A DNA stretch of 64,000 nucleotides, from NCBI RefSeq assembly GCF_038449125.1, contig NZ_CP151800.1, forward strand, positions 3,134,406 to 3,198,405. The letters are read 5' to 3'. The stretch's first letter is position 1. Every line of letters starts with the position of its first letter. Made by a program: the position numbers and the translations under genes. The notes below the pieces were generated by a model that saw nothing but the letters and a program-made list of their open reading frames with translations, made no database searches and was not told the DNA's origin. This DNA is from Kosakonia sp. BYX6. GTDB lineage: Bacteria; Pseudomonadota; Gammaproteobacteria; Enterobacterales; Enterobacteriaceae. Shown piece by piece: positions 51,093 to 62,222 of the stretch.

Positions 51093-52538
51093 TTACTGCG
51101 CGGAGGACGGTTTACGCGGGCGACGGCGAGATTGATTACCTGCCGGTTTCGCAGCGCCGCCATCAAGACGGCGTCCACCGGTTGGTTTCGCGGCGCCGCC
51201 TTCACTGCGACGTCCACCCGCCGGTTTCGCGGTGCCGCCTTCACTGCGACGTCCACCCGCCGGTTTTGCGGCGCCACCTTCACTGCGACGCGGCGAGCGT
51301 GGTTTTTGCGCTTCACCGTCATTGCGGCGCGGCGCGGACTGACCACGGCCACCGCCGCCCTGCCCACGGCCATTCTGGATGGGTTCGGCTTTGATCGATG
51401 GATCCGGTTCATAACCGTCCAGGGCAATGCGCGGGATCTCTTTTTTCAACAGGCGCTCAATGTCGCGCAGCAGTTTATGTTCATCAACGCAAACCAACGA
51501 CAACGCTTCGCCGGTGGCCGCCGCTCGGCCGGTACGGCCAATACGGTGAACATAATCTTCCGGCACGTTCGGCAACTCGTAGTTGACTACGTGCGGCAGT
51601 TCTTCAATATCCAGACCACGCGCGGCGATATCGGTTGCCACCAGCACGCGAATATCCCCGGATTTGAAATCCGCCAGCGCACGAGTACGTGCCCCCTGGC
51701 TCTTGTTACCGTGGATCGCGGCACTGGTAATGCCATCTTTATTCAGCTGTTCAGCCAGGTGGTTGGCACCGTGTTTGGTACGGGTAAAGACCAGCACTTG
51801 CTGCCAGTTGCCCTCGCCAATCATCTGTGACAGCAGTTCCCGTTTGCGTTTTTTGTCCACGAAATGCACATGCTGCGTGACCTGCTCAGACGCGGTGTTG
51901 CGACGTGCGACTTCAATTTCCAGCGGGTTGTGCAGCAGTTTTTCCGCCAGCTGTTTGATCTCGTCAGAGAAGGTCGCAGAAAACAGCAGGTTTTGGCGTT
52001 TCGCCGGGAGTTTCGCCAGCACGCGGCGAATATCGTGGATAAAGCCCATGTCCAGCATGCGGTCGGCTTCATCCAACACGAGGATTTCGATGCTATCGAG
52101 TTTCAGGGCATTTTGGTGTTCAAGATCGAGCAGACGGCCCGGTGTAGCGACCAGCACATCCACGCCGCCGCGCAGTTTCATCATCTGCGGGTTAATGCTC
52201 ACCCCACCGAAAACCACCATGGAACGAATATTCAGGTATTGGCTGTACTCACGTACGTTTTCGCCCACCTGCGCCGCCAGTTCACGGGTCGGCGTTAAGA
52301 TCAGCGCACGCACCGGGCGACGCCCTTTAGCATGCGGTTCATTCTGCACCAGGCGCTGCAGCAACGGCAGTGTAAAACCTGCGGTTTTACCGGTACCGGT
52401 TTGCGCGCTCGCCATCAGATCGCGGCCTTGCAGAACCGCCGGGATAGCCTGCTGCTGAATAGGGGTTGGCTGAAGGTAACCCTGCTCTGCGACTGCGCGC
52501 AGGATTTCCGGATTCAGGCCAAGGGCATCAAAAGACAT
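51093..52538 (-). CDS. rhlE: DEAD-box RNA helicase RhlE with repeat-extended tail
   Basis: 481-residue DEAD-box helicase (about 454 in E. coli). Q motif, Walker [13 protein letters not shown] as [11 protein letters not shown] and HRIGRTGR motifs, all present in the first 370 residues. The C-terminal basic tail holds four near-identical 13-residue repeats (consensus [13 protein letters not shown]), which probably binds RNA non-specifically. Role in ribosome assembly and mRNA decay. ATG 52538 (MSFDALGLN) has GGAG; the frame to 52661 is not conserved. CecR regulates it in E. coli. Confidence 0.95.
   Translation of the reverse strand: MSFDALGLNPEILRAVAEQGYLQPTPIQQQAIPAVLQGRDLMASAQTGTGKTAGFTLPLLQRLVQNEPHAKGRRPVRALILTPTRELAAQVGENVREYSQYLNIRSMVVFGGVSINPQMMKLRGGVDVLVATPGRLLDLEHQNALKLDSIEILVLDEADRMLDMGFIHDIRRVLAKLPAKRQNLLFSATFSDEIKQLAEKLLHNPLEIEVARRNTASEQVTQHVHFVDKKRKRELLSQMIGEGNWQQVLVFTRTKHGANHLAEQLNKDGITSAAIHGNKSQGARTRALADFKSGDIRVLVATDIAARGLDIEELPHVVNYELPNVPEDYVHRIGRTGRAAATGEALSLVCVDEHKLLRDIERLLKKEIPRIALDGYEPDPSIKAEPIQNGRGQGGGGRGQSAPRRNDGEAQKPRSPRRSEGGAAKPAGGRRSEGGTAKPAGGRRSEGGAAKPTGGRRLDGGAAKPAGNQSRRRPRKPSSAQ
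51138..51290 (-). repeat. Tandem 39-bp repeats in the rhlE 3' end
   Basis: Four consecutive 39-bp units (the last 36 bp) encoding the 13-residue repeats of the RhlE tail. Units differ by only a few residues: A/T at one position, A/T at another, SE versus LD. Length is likely to vary between strains. Confidence 0.85.
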
Positions 52539-52858
52539 AACAACTCCACACCGCCCCGACCTGTCACAGGTGTAGTTTTCGAGGAGATAATATTTAATTG
52601 ATGACAAAAACCACAATGTCATGAAGGAGCGGAGTGTATCAGCTTTTGTGATCCGGCGCATAAAATATCCCGCAGGTATTCGTCTGCAAAATATAATTGT
52701 CGATTTCCGCGCCTCGCTCGACGTTTTGCACTCACGTGCAAGGGAATCGCCAACGAGGCGATAAATTCAACCGCACTCACATTTTCGGCACGCCGGTTAG
52801 ACAAACATTGGCCTGCGGCCTAAAGTTAATCAATCGATTGATTAATTCCAATAAGCCC
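52539..52858. promoter_or_regulatory. Divergent rhlE-cecR regulatory region
   Basis: 320-base spacer. From left to right it holds the rhlE leader, a nested inverted-repeat structure at 52710-52760 (CGCCTCG...TTGCAC-TCAC-GTGCAA...CGAGGCG), and the CecR-type operator at 52826-52845. No gene seen; open frames extending cecR or rhlE into it lack conservation and ribosome sites. Confidence 0.6.
52826..52845. promoter_or_regulatory. Candidate CecR operator
   Basis: Perfect 20-bp palindrome TTAATCAATCGATTGATTAA ending 13 bases before the cecR ATG. Its size and symmetry fit a TetR-family dimer pair. Occupancy would block expression of cecR-ybhGFSR. Confidence 0.75.
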
Positions 52859-53536
52859 ATGAATACGACACCGATGACCACCAAAGGTGAGCAGGCCAAA
52901 AACCAGTTGATCGCCGCCGCGTTGGCACAGTTTGGCGAATATGGCTTGCATGCCACCACGCGGGATATCGCCGCGCTGGCCGGGCAAAATATCGCCGCGA
53001 TCCCTTACTATTTCGGCTCAAAAGAGGATTTGTACCTCGCCTGTGCGCAGTGGATCGCCGACTTTATCAGCGAACATTTTCGCCCCCATGTGCTGGCCGC
53101 CGAAGCGCTGTTTGCCGCGCCGAACCCCGATAAAGCCGCGATGCGCGAGCTTCTTCATCGCGCTTGCCAGAATATGATTATGCTGCTCACCCATGATGAA
53201 ACGCTCAACCTGAGCAAGTTTATCTCCCGCGAGCAGCTCTCCCCGACGCGGGCTTACCAGTTGGTGCATCATCAGGTCATTGAACCAATGCACTGCCACT
53301 TTACCAACCTGCTTGCCGCTTATACCGGGCGCGACGCCGACAGCACGCAAACCATCATTCATGCTCATGCGTTGATCGGCCAGATCCTCGCCTTTCGCCT
53401 CGGTCGGGAAACCATTTTGCTGCGCGCCGGATGGACGCAGTTCGACGAAGAGAAAACGGCACTGATTTCTCAGGTCATCACCTGCCATATCGATCTTATC
53501 TTGCAAGGATTAACGCACAGGAGTCTCGAGTTATGA
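52859..53536 (+). CDS. cecR: TetR-family regulator CecR (YbiH)
   Basis: 225-residue TetR regulator (223 in E. coli). HTH in the first 60 residues ([29 protein letters not shown]). In E. coli it represses rhlE and its own operon and affects sensitivity to cefoperazone and chloramphenicol. ATG 52859 ([12 protein letters not shown]) is the conserved start; the frame is open from 52697. Its stop overlaps the ybhG start (ATGA). Confidence 0.95.
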   Translation: MNTTPMTTKGEQAKNQLIAAALAQFGEYGLHATTRDIAALAGQNIAAIPYYFGSKEDLYLACAQWIADFISEHFRPHVLAAEALFAAPNPDKAAMRELLHRACQNMIMLLTHDETLNLSKFISREQLSPTRAYQLVHHQVIEPMHCHFTNLLAAYTGRDADSTQTIIHAHALIGQILAFRLGRETILLRAGWTQFDEEKTALISQVITCHIDLILQGLTHRSLEL

Positions 53537-54528
53537 AAAAGCACATCGTCACCGTATTGATTGTATTGGCTTTATTGGCTGCCCTCGGCGGCGGCTGGAT
53601 GTGGTATCAAAGCAAACAGGAAAATGGGCTTACGCTGTACGGCAATGTTGATATCCGTACTGTCAATTTGAGCTTTCGTGTCGGCGGGCGCTTAGCGGCG
53701 CTAAACGTGGACGAAGGTGACAGCGTGCAAGCAGGGCAGCAGCTTGGCGAGATGGACAAAGCGCCGTATGAAAACGCCCTACTGCAAGCCCAGGCCAACG
53801 TGTCAACGGCGCAGGCGAAATATGAATTAGCCACCGCGGGCTACCGCGCGGAAGAAATTGCTCAGGCCGCCGCCGCGGTTAACCAGGCACGCGCGGCATG
53901 GGAATATGCGCAGAATTATTATCAGCGCCAGCAAGGATTGTGGAAAAGCAAAGTGATTTCAGCCAACGACCTGGAAAATGCCCGTTCTTCGCGGGATCAG
54001 GCGCAAGCCACATTGAAATCGGCACAGGATAAACTGAGCCAGTACCGCGCCGGTAACCGCCCGCAAGAAATCGCCCAGGCCAAAGCAGGCCTTGAGCAGG
54101 CGCAGGCGGCGCTGGCGCAAGCGCAACTTGATCTGCACGACACCATTTTGGTCGCGCCGAGCAATGGCACGGTGCTGACCCGCGCGGTTGAACCGGGCAG
54201 CATGCTGAACGCCGGAAGCACGGTGTTAACCCTCTCCCTCACCCGCCCGGTCTGGGTTCGCGCCTATATCGACGAGCGCAACCTGCACCTGGCGAAGCCC
54301 GGCCAGCAAATTCTGCTCTATACCGATGGCCGCCCGAACACGCCGTACCACGGCAAAATTGGTTTTGTCTCACCGACCGCCGAATTCACCCCAAAAACCG
54401 TTGAAACCCCGGATCTGCGTACTGACCTGGTTTATCGCCTGCGCATTATCGTGACCGATGCCGACGACAACCTGCGTCAGGGAATGCCAGTGACCCTGCG
54501 CTTTAACGGCGAGGCGCGTCATGAATGA
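53533..54528 (+). CDS. ybhG: HlyD-family membrane fusion protein YbhG
   Basis: 331-residue periplasmic adaptor for the YbhFSR ABC exporter. N-terminal membrane anchor ([16 protein letters not shown], about 4-20), lipoyl halves ([29 protein letters not shown]), Ala/Gln coiled coil. Overlaps cecR and ybhF ends. Confidence 0.95.
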   Translation: MKKHIVTVLIVLALLAALGGGWMWYQSKQENGLTLYGNVDIRTVNLSFRVGGRLAALNVDEGDSVQAGQQLGEMDKAPYENALLQAQANVSTAQAKYELATAGYRAEEIAQAAAAVNQARAAWEYAQNYYQRQQGLWKSKVISANDLENARSSRDQAQATLKSAQDKLSQYRAGNRPQEIAQAKAGLEQAQAALAQAQLDLHDTILVAPSNGTVLTRAVEPGSMLNAGSTVLTLSLTRPVWVRAYIDERNLHLAKPGQQILLYTDGRPNTPYHGKIGFVSPTAEFTPKTVETPDLRTDLVYRLRIIVTDADDNLRQGMPVTLRFNGEARHE

Positions 54529-56260
54529 GGCGACTATCCAACTCGAAGGCTTGATAAAACACTTTCCCGGCATGGAAAAACCCGCCGTGGCGCGGCTGGA
54601 TTGCGAAATAAAAGCGGGCTATGTCACTGGGCTGGTTGGCCCGGATGGCGCGGGGAAAACCACGCTGATGCGCATTCTCGCCGGGCTGATGAAGCAGGAC
54701 GAAGGCAGCGCGCGCGTGATGGGGCTGGATCCGATCCGCAATGACAGCGAACTGCACGCCATGCTCGGTTATATGCCGCAGAAATTCGGCCTGTATGAAG
54801 ATCTCACGGTGATGGAAAACCTCACGCTGTACGCCGATTTGCGCAGCGTCACCGGGGAGAAACGACGCCAGACGTTTGCCCGGCTGCTGGAATTCACCGC
54901 CCTCGCTCCCTTTACCGAGCGGCTGGCGGGCAAACTTTCCGGCGGCATGAAACAGAAGCTGGGGCTGGCCTGTACGCTGGTCGGCGAACCGAAAGTGTTG
55001 CTGCTCGACGAACCGGGCGTCGGCGTTGACCCGATTTCCCGCCGCGAGTTATGGCAAATGGTGCATGAACTGGCCGGTGAAGGGATGCTGATTCTCTGGA
55101 GCACCTCTTATCTGGACGAAGCCGAGCAGTGCCGCGACGTTTTGCTGATGAACGAAGGAGAACTGCTGTACCAGGGCGAGCCGAAAGCGCTGACGCAAAC
55201 CATGGCCGGGCGCAGTTTTCTCGTCACCTGCGCGCAAGAGAACAACCGCCGTCTGCTACGGCGCATTCTCAAACAGCCGCAGGTCAGCGACGGCGTGATT
55301 CAGGGCCGTTCGGTGCGCATGATCCTCAAAAAAGACGCGCAGGCACAGGAGATTCAAAACGCGCCAAATATGCCCGCCTTACAGATTGAAGAAACCGCGC
55401 CGCGTTTTGAAGATGCGTTTATCGACCTGCTTGGCGGCGCGGGCACGGCGGAATCCCCGCTTGGCGCGATCCTGCACACGGTGGAAGGTGACTCGCAAGA
55501 AACGGTGATTGAAGCCAAATCCCTGACCAAAAAGTTTGGTGATTTCGCCGCCACCGACCACGTGGATTTTGCGGTGAAACGCGGGGAGATTTTCGGCTTG
55601 CTTGGCCCGAACGGCGCGGGCAAATCCACCACCTTCAAAATGATGTGCGGTTTGCTGGTGCCGACCGATGGCCAGGCGTTGGTGCTGAACATGGATCTGA
55701 AAGTGAGTTCCGGCAAAGCGCGCCAGCACCTGGGGTATATGGCACAGAAGTTCTCGCTGTACGGCAACCTGACGGTGGAGCAAAACCTGCGCTTTTTCTC
55801 CGGCGTGTATGGCCTGCGCGGTAAAGCGCAGAGCGAGAAGATCGCGCGGATGAGTGACGCTTTTGGTCTGAAAAACATTGCCCGCCACGCCACTGACGAA
55901 CTGCCGCTCGGCTTTAAGCAGCGGTTGGCGCTGGCCTGCTCGCTAATGCATGAACCGGATATTCTGTTTCTTGATGAACCCACCTCCGGTGTCGACCCGC
56001 TGACGCGACGCGAGTTCTGGCTGCACATCAACAGCATGGTGGAAAAAGGCGTCACAGTGATGGTGACCACGCATTTTATGGATGAGGCGGAGTATTGCGA
56101 TCGTATTGGTCTGGTGTATCGCGGGAAGTTGATTGCCAGCGGTACGCCAGACGCGTTGAAAGCGCAGACCGCCGATGAAGCCCACCCGGATCCCACCATG
56201 GAACACGCGTTTATTACGCTTATCCATAATTGGGATAAGGAGCATAGCGATGAGCGTTAA
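54521..56260 (+). CDS. ybhF: ABC exporter ATPase YbhF (two ATPase domains)
   Basis: 579-residue fused double ATPase (578 in E. coli). First Walker [10 protein letters not shown], second GPNGAGKST; signatures LSGGMKQK and LPLGFKQR (second is degenerate). Works with YbhS, YbhR and YbhG; E. coli YbhFSR has been linked to tetracycline efflux and Na+/Li+ export. Its start overlaps ybhG by 8 bases. Confidence 0.95.
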   Translation: MNEATIQLEGLIKHFPGMEKPAVARLDCEIKAGYVTGLVGPDGAGKTTLMRILAGLMKQDEGSARVMGLDPIRNDSELHAMLGYMPQKFGLYEDLTVMENLTLYADLRSVTGEKRRQTFARLLEFTALAPFTERLAGKLSGGMKQKLGLACTLVGEPKVLLLDEPGVGVDPISRRELWQMVHELAGEGMLILWSTSYLDEAEQCRDVLLMNEGELLYQGEPKALTQTMAGRSFLVTCAQENNRRLLRRILKQPQVSDGVIQGRSVRMILKKDAQAQEIQNAPNMPALQIEETAPRFEDAFIDLLGGAGTAESPLGAILHTVEGDSQETVIEAKSLTKKFGDFAATDHVDFAVKRGEIFGLLGPNGAGKSTTFKMMCGLLVPTDGQALVLNMDLKVSSGKARQHLGYMAQKFSLYGNLTVEQNLRFFSGVYGLRGKAQSEKIARMSDAFGLKNIARHATDELPLGFKQRLALACSLMHEPDILFLDEPTSGVDPLTRREFWLHINSMVEKGVTVMVTTHFMDEAEYCDRIGLVYRGKLIASGTPDALKAQTADEAHPDPTMEHAFITLIHNWDKEHSDER

Positions 56261-57383
56261 AGCCCTCTCCTGGCGGCGCGTACGGGCGCTGTGTATTAAA
56301 GAGACGCGGCAAATTGTCCGCGACCCAAGCAGTTGGCTCATTGCGGTGGTGATCCCGCTGATGCTGCTGTTTATTTTCGGCTACGGCATCAATCTGGACT
56401 CCAGCAAACTGCGCGTCGGCATCCTGCTGGAGCAGCGCAGCGAAGAGGCGCTGGACTTTACCCATACGCTAACCGGTTCGCCCTATATTGACGCGACGAT
56501 CAGCGATAACCGCCAGCAATTAATCGAGATGATGCAGGCCGGGCGCATTCGCGGCCTGGTGGTGGTGCCGGTGAATTTCGACGCGCAGATGACGCGCGCA
56601 GGCGACACCGCGCCGCTTCAAGTGATTACCGATGGCAGCGAACCGAACACGGCGAACTTTGTACAGGGGTATTTGCAAGGCATCTGGCAACTCTGGCAGC
56701 AACAACGCGCCGAAGATCGCGGGCAAGAATTCACGCCGCTGATTGATGTGCAGACACGCTACTGGTTTAACCCGGCGGCCATCAGCCAGCACTTTATTAT
56801 CCCCGGCGCGGTGACCATCATCATGACGGTGATTGGCGCGATCCTCACTTCGCTGGTGGTCGCGCGCGAGTGGGAGCGCGGCACCATGGAAGCGCTGCTG
56901 TCGACGGAAATCACGCGGGCCGAGTTGCTGCTGTGTAAGCTGATTCCCTATTACTTTCTTGGCATGCTGGCAATGCTGCTCTGTATGCTGGTGTCGGTGT
57001 TTATTCTCGGCGTGCCCTACCGCGGTTCGCTGTTGTTCCTGTTTTTGATAACCAGCCTGTTTTTGCTCAGCACGCTCGGCATGGGGTTGCTGATCTCCAC
57101 CGTCACGCGCAACCAGTTCAACGCCGCGCAGGTGGCGCTGAATGCCGCCTTTTTACCGTCGATTATGCTGTCCGGTTTTATTTTTCAGATCGACAGCATG
57201 CCGGCGATTATTCGCGTGGTGACGTATATCATCCCGGCGCGTTATTTCGTCAGCACGCTGCAAAGCCTGTTTCTGGCGGGCAATATTTCGCTGGTGCTGA
57301 CCATTAACACGCTGTTTTTGGTAGCCTCGGCCGTGATGTTTATCGGCCTGACGTGGCTGAAAACAAAACGCAGACTGGATTAA
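56250..57383 (+). CDS. ybhS: ABC-2 type permease YbhS
   Basis: 377-residue inner-membrane permease, same length as E. coli YbhS: one N-terminal helix, a large periplasmic loop, five C-terminal helices. ATG 56250 ([11 protein letters not shown]) overlaps the ybhF stop by 11 bases and has AAGGAG; the frame from 56175 is not conserved. Confidence 0.95.
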   Translation: MSVKALSWRRVRALCIKETRQIVRDPSSWLIAVVIPLMLLFIFGYGINLDSSKLRVGILLEQRSEEALDFTHTLTGSPYIDATISDNRQQLIEMMQAGRIRGLVVVPVNFDAQMTRAGDTAPLQVITDGSEPNTANFVQGYLQGIWQLWQQQRAEDRGQEFTPLIDVQTRYWFNPAAISQHFIIPGAVTIIMTVIGAILTSLVVAREWERGTMEALLSTEITRAELLLCKLIPYYFLGMLAMLLCMLVSVFILGVPYRGSLLFLFLITSLFLLSTLGMGLLISTVTRNQFNAAQVALNAAFLPSIMLSGFIFQIDSMPAIIRVVTYIIPARYFVSTLQSLFLAGNISLVLTINTLFLVASAVMFIGLTWLKTKRRLD

Positions 57384-57392
57384 GGACAAACC

Positions 57393-58499
57393 ATGTTTCA
57401 TCGTTTATTCACGCTGATTCGCAAAGAGCTGCAATCGCTGTTACGCGAGCCGCAAACCCGCGCCATTTTGATCCTCCCGGTGGTGTTTCAGGTGCTACTG
57501 TTTCCTTTTGCCGCCACACTGGAAGTGACCAACGCGACCATTGCTATTTATAACGAAGACAATGGTAAACACGCGGTCGAGCTGACCCAGCGTTTCGCCC
57601 GCGCCAAAGCCTTTACCCATGTTTTGTTACTGCACAGCCCGCAGGAGATCCGCCCGACCATCGACACGCAAAAAGCGCTGCTGCTGGTGCGTTTCCCGGC
57701 GGATTTTTCGCGCAACCTGGACAGCGGCATTACCGCGCCGATGCAGTTGATCCTCGACGGGCGCAACTCTAACAGTGCGCAGATCGCCGCCAACTATTTG
57801 CAGCAGGTGGTGAAGGATTATCAGCAAGAGTTGCTTCAGGGGCAGGAGAAACCGAATAACAGCGAGCTGGTGGTGCGCAACTGGTACAACCCCAATCTGG
57901 ATTACAAATGGTTTGTGGTGCCGTCGCTGATCGCGATGATCACCACCATCGGCGTGATGATTGTTACGTCGCTGTCGGTAGCGCGCGAGCGGGAACAAGG
58001 CACCTTCGATCAACTGCTGGTTTCGCCGCTGGCGACCTGGCAGATTTTTATTGGCAAAGCGATACCGGCGCTGATTGTGGCCTGTTCCCAGGCCACAATC
58101 GTGCTGCTGTTCGGCATTCTGGCGTACAAAATCCCCTTCGCCGGATCACTGCTACTGTTCTATTTCACTATGCTGGTTTATGGCTTGTCGCTGGTGGGTT
58201 TTGGCCTGCTGATTTCCTCGTTTTGCACCACGCAACAGCAGGCGTTTATTGGCGTGTTTGTCTTTATGATGCCGGCGATATTGCTCTCAGGGTATGTGTC
58301 GCCGGTCGAGAATATGCCGGTCTGGTTGCAGGATTTCACCTGGATCAACCCGATCCGGCACTTTACCGATATTACGAAGCAGATTTATTTGAAGGACGCC
58401 AGCTTAAGCATCATCTGGCAGAGTTTGTGGCCGCTGTTGGTGATAGCGGGAACCACCGGTTCAGCGGCGTATGCCATGTTTCGACGGCATATCGCGTAA
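57393..58499 (+). CDS. ybhR: ABC-2 type permease YbhR
   Basis: 368-residue second permease subunit with the same topology as YbhS ([11 protein letters not shown] near N-terminus, five helices at the C-terminus). Nine bases after ybhS. Its 3' end overlaps the convergent ybhQ by 39 bases. Confidence 0.95.
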   Translation: MFHRLFTLIRKELQSLLREPQTRAILILPVVFQVLLFPFAATLEVTNATIAIYNEDNGKHAVELTQRFARAKAFTHVLLLHSPQEIRPTIDTQKALLLVRFPADFSRNLDSGITAPMQLILDGRNSNSAQIAANYLQQVVKDYQQELLQGQEKPNNSELVVRNWYNPNLDYKWFVVPSLIAMITTIGVMIVTSLSVAREREQGTFDQLLVSPLATWQIFIGKAIPALIVACSQATIVLLFGILAYKIPFAGSLLLFYFTMLVYGLSLVGFGLLISSFCTTQQQAFIGVFVFMMPAILLSGYVSPVENMPVWLQDFTWINPIRHFTDITKQIYLKDASLSIIWQSLWPLLVIAGTTGSAAYAMFRRHIA

Positions 58500-58871
58500 C
58501 TTACGCTCTTTTGTCAGCAACGACACCACGGCCGGGCCGGCGAGGATCGCCAGCCCAACCAGCGCCAGCAGAAGGTTATTTTGCAGAACGCGGGAGAGCA
58601 GCCAGATGGCGATCAGCGACGCGCCAAAATACCAGGTGGTGGTCAGCTCTTCCAGCACATCGCCGATACCGCGCCAGCGCGCATCGTGGTGGCGCTGGAA
58701 AAACAGCATCAGCAGCACGGTGACGCCATAAACCACGCAAAGCCCTAAGCCTACGCGCACCAGCGCGCCGCTCATCCACCCCATCACCAATATCGCCACA
58801 ACCAACATGTGCAACATAATCTGCCAGCAACTCAGACCTGTCGCGACTTGAACACGTTGTTGCCACTTCAT
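58461..58871 (-). CDS. ybhQ: Inner-membrane protein YbhQ
   Basis: 136-residue protein with four predicted helices, same length as E. coli YbhQ (MKWQQRV at the start, KHGIRR at the end). Function unknown. Convergent with ybhR and divergent from ybhP. Confidence 0.93.
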   Translation of the reverse strand: MKWQQRVQVATGLSCWQIMLHMLVVAILVMGWMSGALVRVGLGLCVVYGVTVLLMLFFQRHHDARWRGIGDVLEELTTTWYFGASLIAIWLLSRVLQNNLLLALVGLAILAGPAVVSLLTKERKLRDMPSKHGIRR

Positions 58872-59003
58872 GGCATCTCTCCAGAAGGATTTTTGTCTTG
58901 TAGAAGAGTACCTCTATTTACGGAAAATTCCGTAACCCCGCCCTTTTTTGTGACAGGGACTACAATTTATTTTCATGAGGAGAGTGACGCTGGCAGGAGA
59001 GTT

Positions 59004-59765
59004 ATGACCCAACAAGCCCGACATTTTTCATTAAAAGTTCTCACGATCAACACGCACAAAGGTTTCACCACCTTTAACCGGCGCTTTATTCTGCCGGAGC
59101 TGCGCGATGCGGTGCGTACCGTCAGCGCCGATATTGTCTGCCTGCAAGAAGTGATGGGCGCGCACGAGGTGCATCCTTTACATGTCGAAAACTGGCCGGA
59201 CACCACTCATTATGAATTCCTCGCCGATACCATGTGGAGCGATTACGCCTACGGGCGCAACGCGGTCTACCCGGAAGGACACCACGGTAATGCGGTGCTC
59301 TCCCGCTATCCGATTGAACATTATGAAAACCGCGATGTTTCCGTTGACGGTAGCGAAAAGCGCGGCCTGTTGTACTGCCGCATTGTGCCGCCGGATCTCG
59401 GTTATTCGCTGCATGTGATTTGTGTGCATTTGGGGTTACGCGAAGCGCATCGCCAGGCACAACTAACGATGTTGGCGGAATGGGTCAATTCCCTGCCGGA
59501 AAACGAACCCGTAGTGGTGGCGGGCGACTTTAATGACTGGCGGCAAAAAGCCAATTATCCGCTGAAAGTGCAGGCCGGGCTGGATGAAATATTCACCCGC
59601 GCGCATGGCCGCCCGGCGCGAACGTTCCCGGTCAGCCTGCCGCTGCTGCGCCTCGATCGCATTTACGTAAAAAACGCCAACGCCAGCGCGCCGACTGCCT
59701 TGCCGCTGCGTAACTGGCGACACCTGTCCGATCATGCCCCCCTGAGCGCGGAGATCCATCTATGA
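59004..59765 (+). CDS. ybhP: Endonuclease/exonuclease/phosphatase family protein YbhP
   Basis: 253-residue EEP-fold protein, same length as E. coli. Metal and catalytic residues in [21 protein letters not shown] and LSDHAPL. Substrate unknown; its coupling to clsB (4-base overlap) suggests lipid or phosphodiester chemistry. ATG 59004 (MTQQARHF) has CAGGAG; the long upstream frame is not conserved. Confidence 0.94.
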   Translation: MTQQARHFSLKVLTINTHKGFTTFNRRFILPELRDAVRTVSADIVCLQEVMGAHEVHPLHVENWPDTTHYEFLADTMWSDYAYGRNAVYPEGHHGNAVLSRYPIEHYENRDVSVDGSEKRGLLYCRIVPPDLGYSLHVICVHLGLREAHRQAQLTMLAEWVNSLPENEPVVVAGDFNDWRQKANYPLKVQAGLDEIFTRAHGRPARTFPVSLPLLRLDRIYVKNANASAPTALPLRNWRHLSDHAPLSAEIHL

Positions 59766-61006
59766 AATGTAGCTGGCGGGACGGTAACCGCATCCAGTTG
59801 CTGGAAAATGGTGATAACTACTATCCGGCACTGTACGACGCCATTGATAAGGCACAGCAAAAAATCATCCTTGAAACCTTTATCTGGTTTGAAGATGAAA
59901 TGGGCAAGCAACTGCATCAAGTGTTGCTGAAAGCCGCGCAGCGCGGGGTCAGCATTGAAGTGCTGCTCGATGGTTACGGTTCGCCCGATTTAAGCGAACC
60001 GTTCGTTAACGCCCTGACCTCTGCAGGGGTGATTTTCCGTTACTACGACCCCCGCCCGCGCGTTTTCGGTATGCGCACCAACGTCTTTCGCCGCATGCAC
60101 CGCAAAATTGTGGTGATCGACAATACCGTTGCTTTCGTCGGCGGCATTAACTATTCGGCGGAACATCTTTTAAGTTACGGCCCGGAAGCCAAGCAGGATT
60201 ACGCGGTGCGCGTCGAAGGGCCGGTGGTGGACGATATTCTGCAATTCGAACTGGAAAATTTGCCCGATAATGCCCCGGCAAAACGCTGGTGGCAGCGGCG
60301 ACGTCATCGCCCGGAAGAGAACCGCAAGCCGGGTGAAGCGCAGGTGCTGTTTGTCTGGCGCGATAACGACGACCACCGCGATGATATTGAACGTCACTAC
60401 CTGAAAATGCTGGCCAATGCGCGCCGGGAAGTGATTATCGCCAATGCCTATTTCTTCCCCGGCTACCGCTTGTTACACGCGATGCGCAACGCCGCGCGCC
60501 GTGGCGTGACGGTGAAGCTGATTGTGCAGGGCGAGCCGGACATGCCGATTGTGAAAGTGGGCGCCGAGCTGCTTTACAACTACCTGCTGAAAGGCGGGGT
60601 GCAGGTGTATGAATATCGCCGCCGCCCGCTGCACGGCAAGGTAGCGTTGATGGACGATCACTGGGCGACGGTGGGTTCCAGCAATCTCGATCCGCTGAGC
60701 TTGTCGCTGAATCTGGAAGCCAATGTGATCATTCACGACCGCGCGTTCAACCAGACGCTACGCGAAAATCTGCAGGCCATTATCGACCACGATTGCCAGC
60801 GAGTGGATGAAACCATGGCGCCGAAACGGACGTGGTGGAACCTCGGCAAGAGCATTGTGGTATTCCACTTTTTACGCCATTTCCCGGCGATGGTGGGTTG
60901 GCTTCCGGCGCATACCCCCAAGCTTGCCGAAGTGGGGCCACCGGTTCAGCCGGAAATTGAAACCCAGGACAGGACTGAAGCACAGCATTCCGGAGCAAAA
61001 CCCTGA
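59762..61006 (+). CDS. clsB: Cardiolipin synthase B
   Basis: 414-residue phospholipase-D superfamily enzyme (413 in E. coli) that makes cardiolipin from two phosphatidylglycerols. Two HKD motifs, HRKIVVID and HGKVALMDD. Overlaps ybhP by 4 bases and ybhN by 1 base. Confidence 0.95.
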   Translation: MKCSWRDGNRIQLLENGDNYYPALYDAIDKAQQKIILETFIWFEDEMGKQLHQVLLKAAQRGVSIEVLLDGYGSPDLSEPFVNALTSAGVIFRYYDPRPRVFGMRTNVFRRMHRKIVVIDNTVAFVGGINYSAEHLLSYGPEAKQDYAVRVEGPVVDDILQFELENLPDNAPAKRWWQRRRHRPEENRKPGEAQVLFVWRDNDDHRDDIERHYLKMLANARREVIIANAYFFPGYRLLHAMRNAARRGVTVKLIVQGEPDMPIVKVGAELLYNYLLKGGVQVYEYRRRPLHGKVALMDDHWATVGSSNLDPLSLSLNLEANVIIHDRAFNQTLRENLQAIIDHDCQRVDETMAPKRTWWNLGKSIVVFHFLRHFPAMVGWLPAHTPKLAEVGPPVQPEIETQDRTEAQHSGAKP

Positions 61007-61971
61007 TGGCAAAATCACACCCGCGCTGGCGGTTGGCTAAAAAAATCCTCACGGTGCTGTTTTTTGTCGCCGTAGCGGTGCTGTTGGTGCTGTATGCGCA
61101 AAAGGTGAACTGGGAAGATGTCTGGAAAGTTATCCGCGACTATAACCGCACCGCCCTGCTCAGCGCCGTGGCGCTGGTGATAATCAGCTATTTGCTGTAC
61201 GGCTTTTACGATTTGCTGGGTCGCGCTTACTGCGGACATAAGCTGGCGACGCGCCAGGTGATGCTGGTCTCCTTTATCTGCTATGCCTTCAACCTGACAC
61301 TCAGCACCTGGGTTGGCGGGATCGGCATGCGCTACCGGCTTTATTCGCGGCTTGGTTTGCCGGGCAGCACCATCACGCGCATTTTTTCACTGAGCATTAC
61401 CACTAACTGGCTGGGCTACATTTTGCTCGGCGGATTGATCTTCACCTTTGGCGTGGTGCAAATCCCGGCACATTGGTACATCGATGAGCAGACGTTACGC
61501 ATTGTTGGCGTGGTGTTGCTGCTGATCATCGTGTTTTATTTGTGGAGCTGTGCTTTTGCTAAGCGCCGCCATTTGACGGTCAAAGGCCATAAACTGGTGT
61601 TGCCGTCGTGGAAATTCGCATTGGCGCAGATGGTGATTTCCAGCGCCAACTGGGTGGCGATGGGGGCGATTATTTGGCTGTTGATGGGCATGAAAGCGGA
61701 TTTCTTCTTTGTGCTCGGCGTGTTACTGGTCAGCAGTATTGCCGGGGTGATTGTGCATATTCCGGCGGGGATCGGCGTACTGGAAGCAGTATTTATCGCG
61801 CTGCTGGCCGGTGAGCATGTTTCACAGGGCATTATTATCGCCGCCCTGCTCGCCTATCGCGTGCTCTATTACTTCCTGCCGCTGCTGCTGGCGCTGATTT
61901 GCTATCTGTGGCTGGAAGGCCGCGCGAAAAAGCTGCGCGCGAAAAACGAGAAAGCAATGGCGCAACAGTAA
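61006..61971 (+). CDS. ybhN: Inner-membrane protein YbhN (UPF0104)
   Basis: 321-residue membrane protein of the LPG-synthase transmembrane family (318 in E. coli), about eight helices. ATG 61006 shares its first base with the clsB stop. Function unknown; always linked to clsB, suggesting phospholipid handling. Confidence 0.94.
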   Translation: MAKSHPRWRLAKKILTVLFFVAVAVLLVLYAQKVNWEDVWKVIRDYNRTALLSAVALVIISYLLYGFYDLLGRAYCGHKLATRQVMLVSFICYAFNLTLSTWVGGIGMRYRLYSRLGLPGSTITRIFSLSITTNWLGYILLGGLIFTFGVVQIPAHWYIDEQTLRIVGVVLLLIIVFYLWSCAFAKRRHLTVKGHKLVLPSWKFALAQMVISSANWVAMGAIIWLLMGMKADFFFVLGVLLVSSIAGVIVHIPAGIGVLEAVFIALLAGEHVSQGIIIAALLAYRVLYYFLPLLLALICYLWLEGRAKKLRAKNEKAMAQQ

Positions 61972-61984
61972 CGATTGCGATGTT

Positions 61985-62200
61985 GTAGACCGCCATCCGG
62001 CAATAAACGCCTGATGGCGCTTCGCTTATCAGGCCTACCCAACCTGTGCCGAACTTGTAGGCCGGAAAGGCGTAAGCCGCATCCGGCAATAAACGCCTGA
62101 TGGCGCTTCGCTTATCAGGCCTACCCATCCTGTGCCGAATTTGTAGGCCGGATAAGGCGGTAAGCCGCCATCCGGCAATAAACGCCGATGGCGCCGCCAC
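61985..62200. repeat. Tandem BIME array
   Basis: Five or more REP palindromes of alternating orientation. A unit beginning CCGGCAATAAACGCC recurs at 61997, 62083 and 62172, so the array is built of 86-89 bp units, the first two nearly identical. Lies between convergent ybhN and ybhL. Confidence 0.88.
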
Positions 62201-62222
62201 AAAGCGCCACCAAACAAATGCC

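Noticed and set aside
51583-52458. 291-codon plus-strand frame over rhlE
   Set aside because: Antisense to the conserved helicase core.
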